Of a DNA stretch of 64,000 bases, positions 12,901 through 25,537 are shown piece by piece. This DNA is from Diadophis punctatus similis. Its lineage: Eukaryota; Chordata; Lepidosauria; Squamata; Dipsadidae. The stretch is from assembly GCA_023053685.1 (NCBI GenBank), contig JALIGW010000057.1:2530710-2594709 (forward strand), read 5' to 3'. Made by a program: the position numbers and the translations under genes. Each line of letters opens with the position of its first letter. Position 1 is the stretch's first letter. The notes beneath the pieces were generated by a model that had not been told where the DNA came from, did no database searches, and saw only the letters and a list, made by a program, of their open reading frames with translations.

Positions 12901-14345
12901 GATTATGCTGAAATCTACACATCAATTTCTCTCTAGCTGACTTTTCCAGATGTGCAGAAGCAGAGTTCCAGGATTATGCTGAAATCTACATCAATTTCTC
13001 TCCAGCTGACATTTTCCAGATGTGCAGAAGCAGAGTGCCAGGATTTTGCTGTAACCACCACATCAATTTCTCTCTAGCTGACTTTCCCAGATGTGCAGAA
13101 GCACATGTCCAGGATTATGCTGAAATCTGCCTTGTAATTTCTCTCTAGCTGACTTTTCCAGATGTGCAGGAGTGTTCCAGGATTATGCTGAAATCTACAT
13201 CAATTTCTCTCAAGCTGACATTTTCCAGATGTACAGAAGCAGAGTTCCAGGATTATGCTGAAAACCACCACATCAATTTCTCTCTAGCTGACTTTTCCAG
13301 ATGTGCAGAAGCAGAGTTCCAGCATTATGCTGAAATCTGCCACATAAACTTCTCTCTAGCTGACATTTTCCAGATGTGCAGAAGCAGAGTTCAAAGATTA
13401 TGCTGAAATCTGCCTCTGCATTTTCCCTCTAGCTGACATTTTCCAGATGTGCGGAAGCAGAGTTCAAAGATTATGCTGAAATCTGCCTTGCAATTTGTCT
13501 CCAAGTGAAATTTTCCAGATGTGGAGAAGCAGAGTTCAGAGATTATGCTGAAATCTACCACATCAATCTCTCTCTAGCTGACATTTGCCAGATGTGAAGA
13601 AGCAGAGTTCCAGGATTGTGCTGAAAACCACCACATCAATTTCTCTCTAGCTTACATTTTCCAGATGTGCAGAAGCAGAGTTCCAGGATTTTGCTGAAAT
13701 GTGCCTTGCAATTTCTCTCTAGCTGACTTTTCCAGATGTGAAGAAGCAGAGTTCAAACATTACGCTGAAATCTACCACATCAATTTCTCTCTAGCTGACA
13801 TTTGCCAGATGTGCAGAAGCAGATTTCCAGGATTATGCTGAAATCAGCCTCTGCATTTTCTCTCTAGCTGACATTTTCCAGATGTGAAGAAGCAGAGTTC
13901 AAAGATTATGCTGAAATCTACCACATAAATTCCTATCTAGCTGACATTTTTCAGATGTGATGAAGCAGAGTTCCAGGATTATGCTGAAATCAGCCTCTGC
14001 ATTTTCTCTCTAGCTGACATTCTCCAGATGTGCAGAAGCAGAGTTCAAAGATTATGCTGAAATCTACCACATCAATTTCTCTCTAGCTGACATTTTCCAG
14101 ATGTGCGGAAGCAGAGTTCCAGGATTATGCTGAAATCTGCCTTGCAATTTTTCTCCAGGTGAAAATTTCCAGATGTGGACAAGCAGAGTTCAAAGACTAT
14201 GCTGAAATCTAACATATCAATTTCTCTCTAGCTGACATTTTCCAGATGAGCGCAAGCAGAGTTCAAAGATTATGGTGAACTCTACCACATCAATTTCTCT
14301 CTAGCTTACATTTTCCAGATGTGCAGAAGCAGAGTTCAAAGATTA
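9930..14345 (+). repeat. 4.4-kb supra-HOR block, copy A
   Basis: This block of about 60 monomers recurs at about 18187-22603 at an offset of 8257, later 8258 bp. By eye the two are nearly identical. Differences I noticed include GCTGAATTTTCC at 10478 against GACTTTTCC, CACATTAAATTC near 11694 against CACATAAAATTC, GATGATGG near 12548, CTACACATC near 12915 against CTGCCACATAAA, and GACATTTGCC near 13581 against GACCTTTGCC. It introduces the monomer class with hinge TGCCTTGCAATTTGTCTCC followed by AAGTGAAATTTTCC, which is absent from domain I. Confidence 0.88.
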
Positions 14346-14380
14346 TGCTGAAATCTACGACATCAATTTCTCTCTAGCTT

Positions 14381-15837
14381 ACATTTTCTAGATGTGCAGA
14401 AGCAGAGTTCCAGCATTATGCTGAAATCTGCCACATAAAATTCTCTCTAGCTGACATTTTCCAGATGTGCAGAAGCAGAGTTCAAATATTATGCTGAAAT
14501 CTACCATACCAATTTCTCTCTAGCTGACATTTGCCAGATGTGAAGAAGCAGAGTTCCAGGATTGTGCTGAAATCTACCATACCAATTTCTCTCTAGCTGA
14601 CATTTGCCAGATGTGAAGAAGCAGAGTTCCAGGATTGTGCTGAAAACCACCACATCAATTTCTCTCTAGCTGACATTTTCCAGATGAGCGCAAGCAGAGT
14701 TCAAAGATTATGGTGAACTCTACCACATCAATTTCTCTCTAGCTTACATTTTCCAGATGTGAAGAAGCAGAGTTCAAACATTATGCTGAAATCTACCACA
14801 TCAATTTCTCTCTAGCTGACATTTTCCAGATGTGCAGAAGCAGAGTTCAAATATTATGCTGAAATCTACCATACCAATTTCTCTCTAGCTGACATTTGCC
14901 AGATGTGAAGAAGCAGAGTTCCAGGATTGTGCTGAAATCTACCATACCAATTTCTCTCTAGCTGACATTTGCCAGATGTGCAGAAGCAGATTTCCAGGAT
15001 TTTGCTGAAATCAGCCTCTGCATTTTCTCTCTAGTTGACATTTTCCAGATGTGAAGAAGCAGAGTTCAAAGATTATGCTGAAATCTACCACATAAATTCC
15101 TATCTAGCTGACATTTTTCAGATGTGATGAAGCAGAGTTCCAGGATTATGCTGAAATCAGCCTCTGCATTTTCTCTCTAGCTGACATTCTCCAGATGTGC
15201 AGAAGCAGAGTTCAAAGATTATGCTGAAATCTACCACATCAATTTCTCTCTAGCTGACATTTTCCAGATGTGCGGAAGCAGAGTTCCAGGATTATGCTGA
15301 AATCTGCCTTGCAATTTTTCTCCAGGTGAAAATTTCCAGATGTGGACAACCAGTGTTCAAAGACTATGCTGAAATCTAACATATCAATTTCTCTCTAGCT
15401 GACATTTTCCAGATGAGCGCAAGCAGAGTTCAAAGATTATGGTGAACTCTACCACATCAATTTCTCTCTAGCTTACATTTTCCAGATGTGCAGAAGCAGA
15501 GTTCAAAGATTATGCTGAAATCTAACACATCAATTTCTCTCTAGCTGAAATTTTCTAGGTGTGCACAAGCAGAGTTCCAGGATTATGCTGAAATCTGCCT
15601 CTGCATTTTCCCTCTAGCTGACATTTTCCAGATGTGAAGAAGCAGAGTTCAAAGATTCTGCTGAAATCTACCACATAAATTCCTATGTAGCTGACATTTT
15701 TCAGATGTGCTGAAGCAGAGTTCCAGGATTATGCTGAAAGCAGCCCCTGCATTTTCTCTCTAGCTGACATTCTCCAGATGTGCAGAAGCAGAGTTCAAAG
15801 ATTATGCTGAAATCTGACATCAATTTCTCTCTAGCTT
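14381..15837 (+). repeat. 1457-bp HOR (20 monomers), tandem copy 1
   Basis: The 1457-bp interval starting at ACATTTTCTAGATGTG repeats directly at 15838-17294, and a third partial copy continues to about 17580. 1457 is 20 x 72.85, so it is a 20-monomer unit. It is related to an 18-monomer spacing of 1311 bp in domain I (7945 to 9256). The extra 146 bp at about 14821-14966 is two monomers carrying the AAATATTATG and CATACC classes. The rare CAGCCCCTGC, against the usual CAGCCTCTGC, at 15741 identifies the unit. Confidence 0.92.
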
Positions 15838-17294
15838 ACATTTTCTAGATGTGCAGAAGCAGAGTTCCAGCATTATGCTGAAATCTGCCACATAAAATTC
15901 TCTCTAGCTGACATTTTCCAGATGTGCAGAAGCAGAGTTCAAATATTATGCTGAAATCTACCATACCAATTTCTCTCTAGCTGACATTTGCCAGATGTGA
16001 AGAAGCAGAGTTCCAGGATTGTGCTGAAATCTACCATACCAATTTCTCTCTAGCTGACATTTGCCAGATGTGAAGAAGCAGAGTTCCAGGATTGTGCTGA
16101 AAACCACCACATCAATTTCTCTCTAGCTGACATTTTCCAGATGAGCGCAAGCAGAGTTCAAAGATTATGGTGAACTCTACCACATCAATTTCTCTCTAGC
16201 TTACATTTTCCAGATGTGAAGAAGCAGAGTTCAAACATTATGCTGAAATCTACCACATCAATTTCTCTCTAGCTGACATTTTCCAGATGTGCAGAAGCAG
16301 AGTTCAAATATTATGCTGAAATCTACCATACCAATTTCTCTCTAGCTGACATTTGCCAGATGTGAAGAAGCAGAGTTCCAGGATTGTGCTGAAATCTACC
16401 ATACCAATTTCTCTCTAGCTGACATTTGCCAGATGTGCAGAAGCAGATTTCCAGGATTTTGCTGAAATCAGCCTCTGCATTTTCTCTCTAGTTGACATTT
16501 TCCAGATGTGAAGAAGCAGAGTTCAAAGATTATGCTGAAATCTACCACATAAATTCCTATCTAGCTGACATTTTTCAGATGTGATGAAGCAGAGTTCCAG
16601 GATTATGCTGAAATCAGCCTCTGCATTTTCTCTCTAGCTGACATTCTCCAGATGTGCAGAAGCAGAGTTCAAAGATTATGCTGAAATCTACCACATCAAT
16701 TTCTCTCTAGCTGACATTTTCCAGATGTGCGGAAGCAGAGTTCCAGGATTATGCTGAAATCTGCCTTGCAATTTTTCTCCAGGTGAAAATTTCCAGATGT
16801 GGACAACCAGTGTTCAAAGACTATGCTGAAATCTAACATATCAATTTCTCTCTAGCTGACATTTTCCAGATGAGCGCAAGCAGAGTTCAAAGATTATGGT
16901 GAACTCTACCACATCAATTTCTCTCTAGCTTACATTTTCCAGATGTGCAGAAGCAGAGTTCAAAGATTATGCTGAAATCTAACACATCAATTTCTCTCTA
17001 GCTGAAATTTTCTAGGTGTGCACAAGCAGAGTTCCAGGATTATGCTGAAATCTGCCTCTGCATTTTCCCTCTAGCTGACATTTTCCAGATGTGAAGAAGC
17101 AGAGTTCAAAGATTCTGCTGAAATCTACCACATAAATTCCTATGTAGCTGACATTTTTCAGATGTGCTGAAGCAGAGTTCCAGGATTATGCTGAAAGCAG
17201 CCCCTGCATTTTCTCTCTAGCTGACATTCTCCAGATGTGCAGAAGCAGAGTTCAAAGATTATGCTGAAATCTGACATCAATTTCTCTCTAGCTT
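15838..17294 (+). repeat. 1457-bp HOR (20 monomers), tandem copy 2
   Basis: This is a direct repeat of 14381-15837. It carries the same rare CAGCCCCTGC, here at 17198, exactly 1457 bp from 15741. It also shares the CTAGTTGACATTTTCC change near 16491 (15034 in copy 1). I found no difference on reading, which points to a very recent duplication or active homogenisation. Beyond 17294 the order continues until the class after AAAACCACC, where copies 1 and 2 have GACATTTTCCAGATGAGCG but 17580 has TTACATTTTCC. Confidence 0.92.
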
Positions 17295-18186
17295 ACATTT
17301 TCTAGATGTGCAGAAGCAGAGTTCCAGCATTATGCTGAAATCTGCCACATAAAATTCTCTCTAGCTGACATTTTCCAGATGTGCAGAAGCAGAGTTCAAA
17401 TATTATGCTGAAATCTACCATACCAATTTCTCTCTAGCTGACATTTGCCAGATGTGAAGAAGCAGAGTTCCAGGATTGTGCTGAAATCTACCATACCAAT
17501 TTCTCTCTAGCTGACATTTGCCAGATGTGAAGAAGCAGAGTTCCAGGATTGTGCTGAAAACCACCACATCAATTTCTCTCTAGCTTACATTTTCCAGATG
17601 TGCAGAAGCAGAGTTCCAGGATTTTGCTGAAATGTGCCTTGCAATTTCTCTCTAGCTGACTTTTCCAGATGTGAAGAAGCAGAGTTCAAACATTATGCTG
17701 AAATCTACCACATCAATTTCTCTCTAGCTGACATTTGCCAGATGTGCAGAAGCAGATTTCCAGGATTATGCTGAAATCAGCCTCTGCATTTTCTCTCTAG
17801 CTGACATTTTCCAGATGTGAAGAAGCAGAGTTCAAAGATTATGCTGAAATCTACCACATAAATTCCTATCTAGCTGACATTTTTCAGATGTGATGAAGCA
17901 GAGTTCCAGGATTATGCTGAAATCAGCCTCTGCATTTTCTCTCTAGCTGACATTCTCCAGATGTGCAGAAGTAGAGTTCAAAGATTATGCTGAAATCTAC
18001 CACATCAATTTCTCTCTAGCTGACATTTTCCAGATGTGCGGAAGCAGAGTTCCAGTATTATGCTGAAATCTGCCTTGCAATTTTTCTCCAGGTGAAAATT
18101 TCCAGATGTGGACAAGCAGAGTTCAAAGACTATGCTGAAATCTAACATATCAATTTCTCTCTAGCTGACATTTTCCAGATGAGCGC

Positions 18187-21100
18187 AAGCAGAGTTCAAA
18201 GATTATGGTGAACTCTACCACATCAATTTCTCTCTAGCTGACATTTTCCAGATGTGCAGAAGCAGAGTTCAAAGATTATGCTGAAATCTACACATCAATT
18301 TCTCTCTAGCTGACTTTTCCAGATGTGCAGAAGCAGAGTTCCAGGATTATGCTGAAATCTACATCAATTTCTCTCAAGCTGACATTTTCCAGATGTGCAG
18401 AAGCAGAGTGCCAGGATTTTGCTGTAACCACCACATCAATTTCTCTCTAGCTGACTTTCCCAGATGTGCAGAAGCACATGTCCAGGATTATGCTGAAATC
18501 TGCCTTGTAATTTCTCTCTAGCTGACTTTTCCAGATGTGCAGGAGTGTTCCAGGATTATGCTGAAATCTACATCAATTTCTCTCAAGCTGACATTTTCCA
18601 GATGTACAGAACCAGAGTTCCAGGTGTATGCTGAAATCTGCCTTGCAATTTCTCTCTAGCTGACTTTTCGCAGATGTGCAGAAGCAGAGTTCCAGGATTA
18701 TGCTGAAAACCACCACATCAATTTCTCTCTAGCTGACTTTTCCAGATGTGCAGAAGCAGAGTTCCAGCATTATGCTGAAATCTGCCACATAAACTTCTCT
18801 CTAGCTGACATTTTCCAGATGTGCAGAAGCAGAGTTCAAAGATTATGCTGAAATCTGCCTTGCAATTTGTCTCCAAGTGAAATTTTCCAGATGTGGAGAA
18901 GCAGACTTCAGAGATTATGCTGAAATCTACCACATCAATCTCTCTCTAGCTGACTTTTCCAGATGTGCAGAAGCAGAGTTCCAGCATTATGCTGAAATCT
19001 ACCACATCAATTTCTCTCTAGCTGAAATTTTCCAGATGTGAGGAAGCAGTGTTCCAGGATTATGCTGAAATCAGCCTCTGCATTTTCTCTCTAGCTGACA
19101 TTTTCCAGATGTGCAGAAGCAGAGTTCCAAGATTATGCTGAAATCTGCCTTGCAATTTCTCTCTAGCTGACATTTTCCAGATGAGCGCAAGCAGAGTTCA
19201 AAGATTATGGTGAACTCTACCACATCAATTTCTCTCTAGCTTACATTTTCCAGATGTGCAGAGCAGAGTTCAAAGATTATGCTGAAATCTAACACATCAA
19301 TTTCTCTCTAGCTGAAATTTTCTAGATGTGCACAAGCAGAGTTCCAGGATTATGCTGAAATCTGCCTCTGCATTTTCCCTCTAGCTGACATTTTCCAGAT
19401 GTGCTGAAGCAGAGTTCCAGGATTATGCTGAAATCAGCCTCTGCATTTTCTCTCTAGCTGACATTCTCCAGATGTGCTGAAGCAGAGTTCAAAGATTATG
19501 GTGAACTCTACCACATCAATTTCTCTCTAGCTTACATTTTCCAGATGTGCAGAAGCAGAGTTCAAAGATTATGCTGAAATCTAACACATCAATTTCTCTC
19601 TAGCTGAAATTTTCTAGATGTGCAAAAGCAGAGTTCCAGGATTATGCTGAAATCTGCCTCTGCATTTTCCCTCTAGCTGACATTTTCCAGATGTGCGGAA
19701 GCAGAGTTCCAGTATTATGCTGAAATCAGCCTCTGCATTTTCTCTCTAGCTGACATTTTTCAGATGTTCGGAAGCAGAGAGCAAAGATTATGCTGAAATC
19801 AACCACATAAATTTTCCCCAGCTGACATTCTCCAGATGTGCAGAAGCAGAGTTCAAAGATTATGCTGAAATCTACGACATCAATTTCTCTCTAGCTTACA
19901 TTTTCTAGATGTGCAGAAGCAGAGTTCCAGCATTATGCTGAAATCTGCCACATAAAATTCTCTCTAGCTGACATTTTCCAGATGTGCAGAAGCAGAGTTC
20001 AAATATTATGCTGAAATCTACCATACCAATTTCTCTCTAGCTGACATTTGCCAGATGTGAAGAAGCAGAGTTCCAGGATTGTGCTGAAATCTACCATACC
20101 AATTTCTCTCTAGCTGACATTTGCCAGATGTGAAGAAGCAGATTTCCAGGATTGTGCTGAAAACCACCACATCAATTTCTCTCTAGCTTACATTTTCCAG
20201 ATGTGCAGAAGCAGAGTTCCAGGATTTTGCTGAAATGTGCCTTGCAATTTCTCTCTAGCTGACTTTTCCAGATGTGAAGAAGCAGAGTTCAAACATTATG
20301 CTGAAATCTACCACATCAATTTCTCTCTAGCTGACATTTGCCAGATGTGCAGAAGCAGATTTCCAGGATTATGCTGAAATCAGCCTCTGCATTTTCTCTC
20401 TAGCTGACATTTTCCAGATGTGAAGAAGCAGAGTTCAAAGATTATGCTGAAATCTACCACATAAATTCCTATCTAGCTGACATTTTTCAGATGTGATGAA
20501 GCAGAGTTCCAGGATTATGCTGAAATCAGCCTCTGCATTTTCTCTCTAGCTGACATTCTCCAGATGTGCAGAAGCAGAGTTCAAAGATTATGCTGAAATC
20601 TACCACATCAATTTCTCTCTAGCTGACATTTTCCAGATGTGCGGAAGCAGAGTTCCAGGATTATGCTGAAATCTGCCTTGCAATTTTTCTCCAGGTGAAA
20701 ATTTCCAGATGTGGACAAGGAGAGTTCAAAGACTATGCTGAAATCTAACATATCAATTTCTCTCTAGCTGACATTTTCCAAATGAGCGCAAGCAGAGTTC
20801 AAAGATTATGGTGAACTCTACCACATCAATTTCTCTCTAGCTTACATTTTCCAGATGTGCAGAAGCAGCGTTCCAGGATTGTGCTGAAAACCACCACATC
20901 AATTTCTCTCTAGCTGACTTTTCCAGATGTGCAGAAGCAGAGTGCCAGGATTTTGCTGTAACCACTACATCAATTTCTTTCTAGCTGACTTTTCCAGATG
21001 TGCAGAAGCACATGTCCAGGATTATGCTGAAATCTGCCTTGCAATTCCTCTCTAGCTGACTTTTCCAGATGTGCAGGAGAGTTCCAGGATTATGCTGAAA

Positions 21101-22603
21101 TCTACATCAATTTCTCTCTAGCTGACATTTTCCAGATGTGCAGAAGCAGAGTTCAAAGATTATGCTGAAATCTGCCACATAAATTTCTCTCTAGCTGACT
21201 TTTCCAGATGTGCAGAAGCAGAGTTCCAGGATTATGCTGAAATCTACATCAATTTCTCTCCAGCTGACATTTTCCAGATGTGCAGAAGCAGAGTGCCAGG
21301 ATTTTGCTGTAACCACCACATCAATTTCTCTCTAGCTGACTTTCCCAGATGTGCAGAAGCACATGTCCAGGATTATGCTGAAATCTGCCTTGTAATTTCT
21401 CTCTAGCTGACTTTTCCAGATGTGCAGGAGTGTTCCAGGATTATGCTGAAATCTACATCAATTTCTCTCAAGCTGACATTTTCCAGATGTACAGAAGCAG
21501 AGTTCCAGGATTATGCTGAAAACCACCACATCAATTTCTCTCTAGCTGACTTTTCCAGATGTGCAGAAGCAGAGTTCCAGCATTATGCTGAAATCTGCCA
21601 CATAAACTTCTCTCTAGCTGACATTTTCCAGATGTGCAGAAGCAGAGTTCAAAGATTATGCTGAAATCTGCCTCTGCATTTTCCCTCTAGCTGACATTTT
21701 CCAGATGTGCGGAAGCAGAGTTCAAAGATTATGCTGAAATCTGCCTTGCAATTTGTCTCCAAGTGAAATTTTCCAGATGTGGAGAAGCAGAGTTCAGAGA
21801 TTATGCTGAAATCTACCACATCAATCTCTCTCTAGCTGACCTTTGCCAGATGTGAAGAAGCAGAGTTCCAGGATTGTGCTGAAAACCACCACATCAATTT
21901 CTCTCTAGCTTACATTTTCCAGATGTGCAGAAGCAGAGTTCCAGGATTTTGCTGAAATGTGCCTTGCAATTTCTCTCTAGCTGACTTTTCCAGATGTGAA
22001 GAAGCAGAGTTCAAACATTACGCTGAAATCTACCACATCAATTTCTCTCTAGCTGACATTTGCCAGATGTGCAGAAGCAGATTTCCAGGATTATGCTGAA
22101 ATCAGCCTCTGCATTTTCTCTCTAGCTGACATTTTCCAGATGTGAAGAAGCAGAGTTCAAAGATTATGCTGAAATCTACCACATAAATTCCTATCTAGCT
22201 GACATTTTTCAGATGTGATGAAGCAGAGTTCCAGGATTATGCTGAAATCAGCCTCTGCATTTTCTCTCTAGCTGACATTCTCCAGATGTGCAGAAGCAGA
22301 GTTCAAAGATTATGCTGAAATCTACCACATCAATTTCTCTCTAGCTGACATTTTCCAGATGTGCGGAAGCAGAGTTCCAGGATTATGCTGAAATCTGCCT
22401 TGCAATTTTTCTCCAGGTGAAAATTTCCAGATGTGGACAAGCAGAGTTCAAAGACTATGCTGAAATCTAACATATCAATTTCTCTCTAGCTGACATTTTC
22501 CAGATGAGCGCAAGCAGAGTTCAAAGATTATGGTGAACTCTACCACATCAATTTCTCTCTAGCTTACATTTTCCAGATGTGCAGAAGCAGAGTTCAAAGA
22601 TTA
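18187..22603 (+). repeat. 4.4-kb supra-HOR block, copy B
   Basis: This is the second copy of the 9930-14345 block. The match begins at the monomer with GATTATGGTGAACTC, where upstream sequence differs, and ends near 22603, where this copy reads ATTATGGTGAAATC but copy A reads ATTATGCTGAAATC. The one-base change of offset, from 8257 to 8258, comes from a hinge difference near 21170. With the 3.8 kb between the blocks, the overall repeat distance of about 8.26 kb is one of the longest in the window. Confidence 0.88.
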
Positions 22604-22794
22604 TGGTGAAATCTACCACATCAATTTCTCTCTAGCTGACATTTTGCAGACATGGAGAAGCAGCGTTCCAGGATTGTGCTGAAAACCACCACATCAATTT
22701 CTCTCTAGCTGACTTTTCCAGATGTGCAGAAGCAGAGTGCCAGGATTTTGCTGTAACCACTACATCAATTTCTCTCTAGCTGACTTTTCCAGAT

Positions 22795-23735
22795 GTGCAG
22801 AAGCACATGTCCAGGATTATGCTGAAATCTGCCTTGCAATTTCTCTCTAGCTGACTTTTCCAGATGTGCAGGAGTGTTCCAGGATTATGCTGAAATCTAC
22901 ATCAATTTCTCTCAAGCTGACATTTTCCAGATGTACAGAAGCAGAGTTCCAGGTGTATGCTGAAATCTGCCTTGCAATTTCTCTCTAGCTGACTTTTCGC
23001 AGATGTGCAGAAGCAGAGTTCCAGGATTATGCTGAAAACCACCACATCAATTTCTCTCTAGCTGACTTTTCCAGATGTGCAGAAGCAGAGTTCCAGCATT
23101 ATGCTGAAATCTGCCACATAAACTTCTCTCTAGCTGACATTTTCCAGATGTGCAGAAGCAGAGTTCAAAGATTATGCTGAAATCTGCCTTGCAATTTGTC
23201 TCCAAGTGAAATTTTCCAGATGTGGAGAAGCAGACTTCAGAGATTATGCTGAAATCTACCACATCAATCTCTCTCTAGCTGACTTTTCCAGATGTGCAGA
23301 AGCAGAGTTCCAGCATTATGCTGAAATCTACCACATCAATTTCTCTCTAGCTGACATTTTCCAGATGTGAGGAAGCAGTGTTCCAGGATTATGCTGAAAT
23401 CAGCCTCTGCATTTTCTCTCTAGCTGACATTTTCCAGATGTGCAGAAGCAGAGTTCCAAGATTATGCTGAAATCTGCCTTGCAATTTCTCTCTAGCTGAC
23501 ATTTTCCAGATGAGCGCAAGCAGAGTTCAAAGATTATGGTGAACTCTACCACATCAATTTCTCTCTAGCTTACATTTTCCAGATGTGCAGAAGCAGAGTT
23601 CAAAGATTATGCTGAAATCTAACACATCAATTTCTCTCTAGCTGAAATTTTCTAGATGTGCACAAGCAGAGTTCCAGGATTATGCTGAAATCTGCCTCTG
23701 CATTTTCCCTCTAGCTGACATTTTCCAGATGTGAA
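22795..23735 (+). repeat. Partial third version of the supra-HOR
   Basis: About 22795-23735 repeat about 18466-19406 at an offset of 4329, including the GCACATGTCC monomer, the GTACAGAAGCAG monomer, the AAGTGAAATTTTCC monomer and the GTGAGGAAGCAGTG monomer. It then departs: this copy has GTGAAGAAGCAGAG and ATTCTGCTG, while the earlier copy has GTGCTGAAGCAGAG. A 1-bp difference near 23589 (GCAGAAGCAGAG against GCAGAGCAGAG) shows that the single-base loss belongs to copies A and B only. Confidence 0.82.
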
Positions 23736-24465
23736 GAAGCAGAGTTCAAAGATTCTGCTGAAATCTACCACATAAATTCCTATCTAGCTGACATTTTTCA
23801 GTTGTGCTGAAGCAGAGTTCCAGGATTATGCTGAAATCAGCCTCTGCATTTTCTCTCTAGCTGACATTCTCCAGATGTGCTGAAGCAGAGTTCAAAGATT
23901 ATGGTGAACTCTACCACATCAATTTCTCTCTAGCTTACATTTTCCAGATGTGCAGAAGCAGAGTTCAAAGATTATGCTGAAATCTAACACATCAATTTCT
24001 CTCTAGCTGAAATTTTCTAGATGTGCACAAGCAGAGTTCCAGGATTATGCTGAAATCTGCCTCTGCATTTTCCCTCTAGCTGACAATTTCCAGATGTGAA
24101 GAAGCAGAGTTCAAAGATTCTGCTGAAATCTACCACATAAATTCCTATCTAGCTGACATTTTTCAGTTGTGCTGAAGCAGAGTTCCAGGATTATGCTGAA
24201 ATCAGCCTCTGCATTTTCTCTCTAGCTGACATTCTCCAGATGTGCTGAAGCAGAGTTCAAAGATTATGGTGAACTCTACCACATCAATTTCTCTCTAGCT
24301 TACATTTTCCAGATGTGCAGAAGCAGAGTTCAAAGATTATGCTGAAATCTAACACATCAATTTCTCTCTAGCTGAAATTTTCTAGATGTGCAAAAGCAGA
24401 GTTCCAGGATTATGCTGAAATCTGCCTCTGCATTTTCCCTCTAGCTGACATTTTCCAGATGTGCG
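23530..24465 (+). repeat. 365-bp tandem (5 monomers, ~2.6 copies)
   Basis: A five-monomer unit of 365 bp is repeated in tandem. The CATTTTCCCTCTAGCTGACA junction occurs at 23701 and again at 24066, and the AATCTAACACATC class recurs at the same spacing. The second copy has GACAATTTCC where the first has GACATTTTCC. The third copy is partial and departs at about 24465, where GTGCGGAAG replaces GTGAAGAAG. The TTTTTCAGTTGTGCTG variant first appears here and later recurs in domains III and IV. Confidence 0.88.
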
Positions 24466-25537
24466 GAAGCAGAGTTCCAGGATTATGCTGAAATCAGCCT
24501 CTGCATTTTCTCTCTAGCTGACATTTTTCAGATGTTCGGAAGCAGAGAGCAAAGATTATGCTGAAATCAACCACATAAATTTTCCCCAGCTGACATTCTC
24601 CAGATGTGCAGAAGCAGAGTTCAAAGATTATGCTGAAATCTACGACATCAATTTCTCTCTAGCTTACATTTTCTAGATGTGCAGAAGCAGAGTTCCAGCA
24701 TTATGCTGAAATCTGCCACATAAAATTCTCTCTAGCTGACATTTTCCAGATGTGCAGAAGCAGAGTTCAAATATTATGCTGAAATCTACCATACCAATTT
24801 CTCTCTAGCTGACATTTGCCAGATGTGAAGAAGCAGAGTTCCAGGATTGTGCTGAAATCTACCATACCAATTTCTCTCTAGCTGACATTTGCCAGATGTG
24901 AAGAAGCAGAGTTCCAGGATTGTGCTGAAAACCACCACATCAATTTCTCTCTAGCTTACATTTTCCAGATGTGCAGAAGCAGAGTTCCAGGATTTTGCTG
25001 AAATGTGCCTTGCAATTTCTCTCTAGCTGACTTTTCCAGATGTGAAGAAGCAGAGTTCAAACATTATGCTGAAATCTACCACATCAATTTCTCTCTAGCT
25101 GACATTTGCCAGATGTGCAGAAGCAGATTTCCAGGATTATGCTGAAATCAGCCTCTGCATTTTCTCTCTAGCTGACATTTTCCAGATGTGAAGAAGCAGA
25201 GTTCAAAGATTATGCTGAAATCTACCACATAAATTCCTATCTAGCTGACATTTTTCAGATGTGATGAAGCAGAGTTCCAGGATTATGCTGAAATCAGCCT
25301 CTGCATTTTCTCTCTAGCTGACATTCTCCAGATGTGCAGAAGCAGAGTTCAAAGATTATGCTGAAATCTACCACATCAATTTCTCTCTAGCTGACATTTT
25401 CCAGATGTGCGGAAGCAGAGTTCCAGGATTATGCTGAAATCTGCCTTGCAATTTTTCTCCAGGTGAAAATTTCCAGATGTGGACAAGCAGAGTTCAAAGA
25501 CTATGCTGAAATCTAACATATCAATTTCTCTCTAGCT

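Noticed and set aside
13164..13406. Open frames of 79-80 codons on the + strand, repeated at 21422, 25622, 31765, 34942, 39639, 44666 and 47981 (70-codon version at 41062, 49404 and 51630)
   Set aside because: They are three to four satellite monomers read through. Runs of shorter monomers (66, 69 and 72 bp, divisible by three) keep the frame open, whereas the usual 73-bp unit shifts frame and meets the TAG, TGA or TGA in CTAGCTGAC and GCTGAAAT. The encoded ~24-residue repeat is simply the monomer, with no domain, signal or start context.
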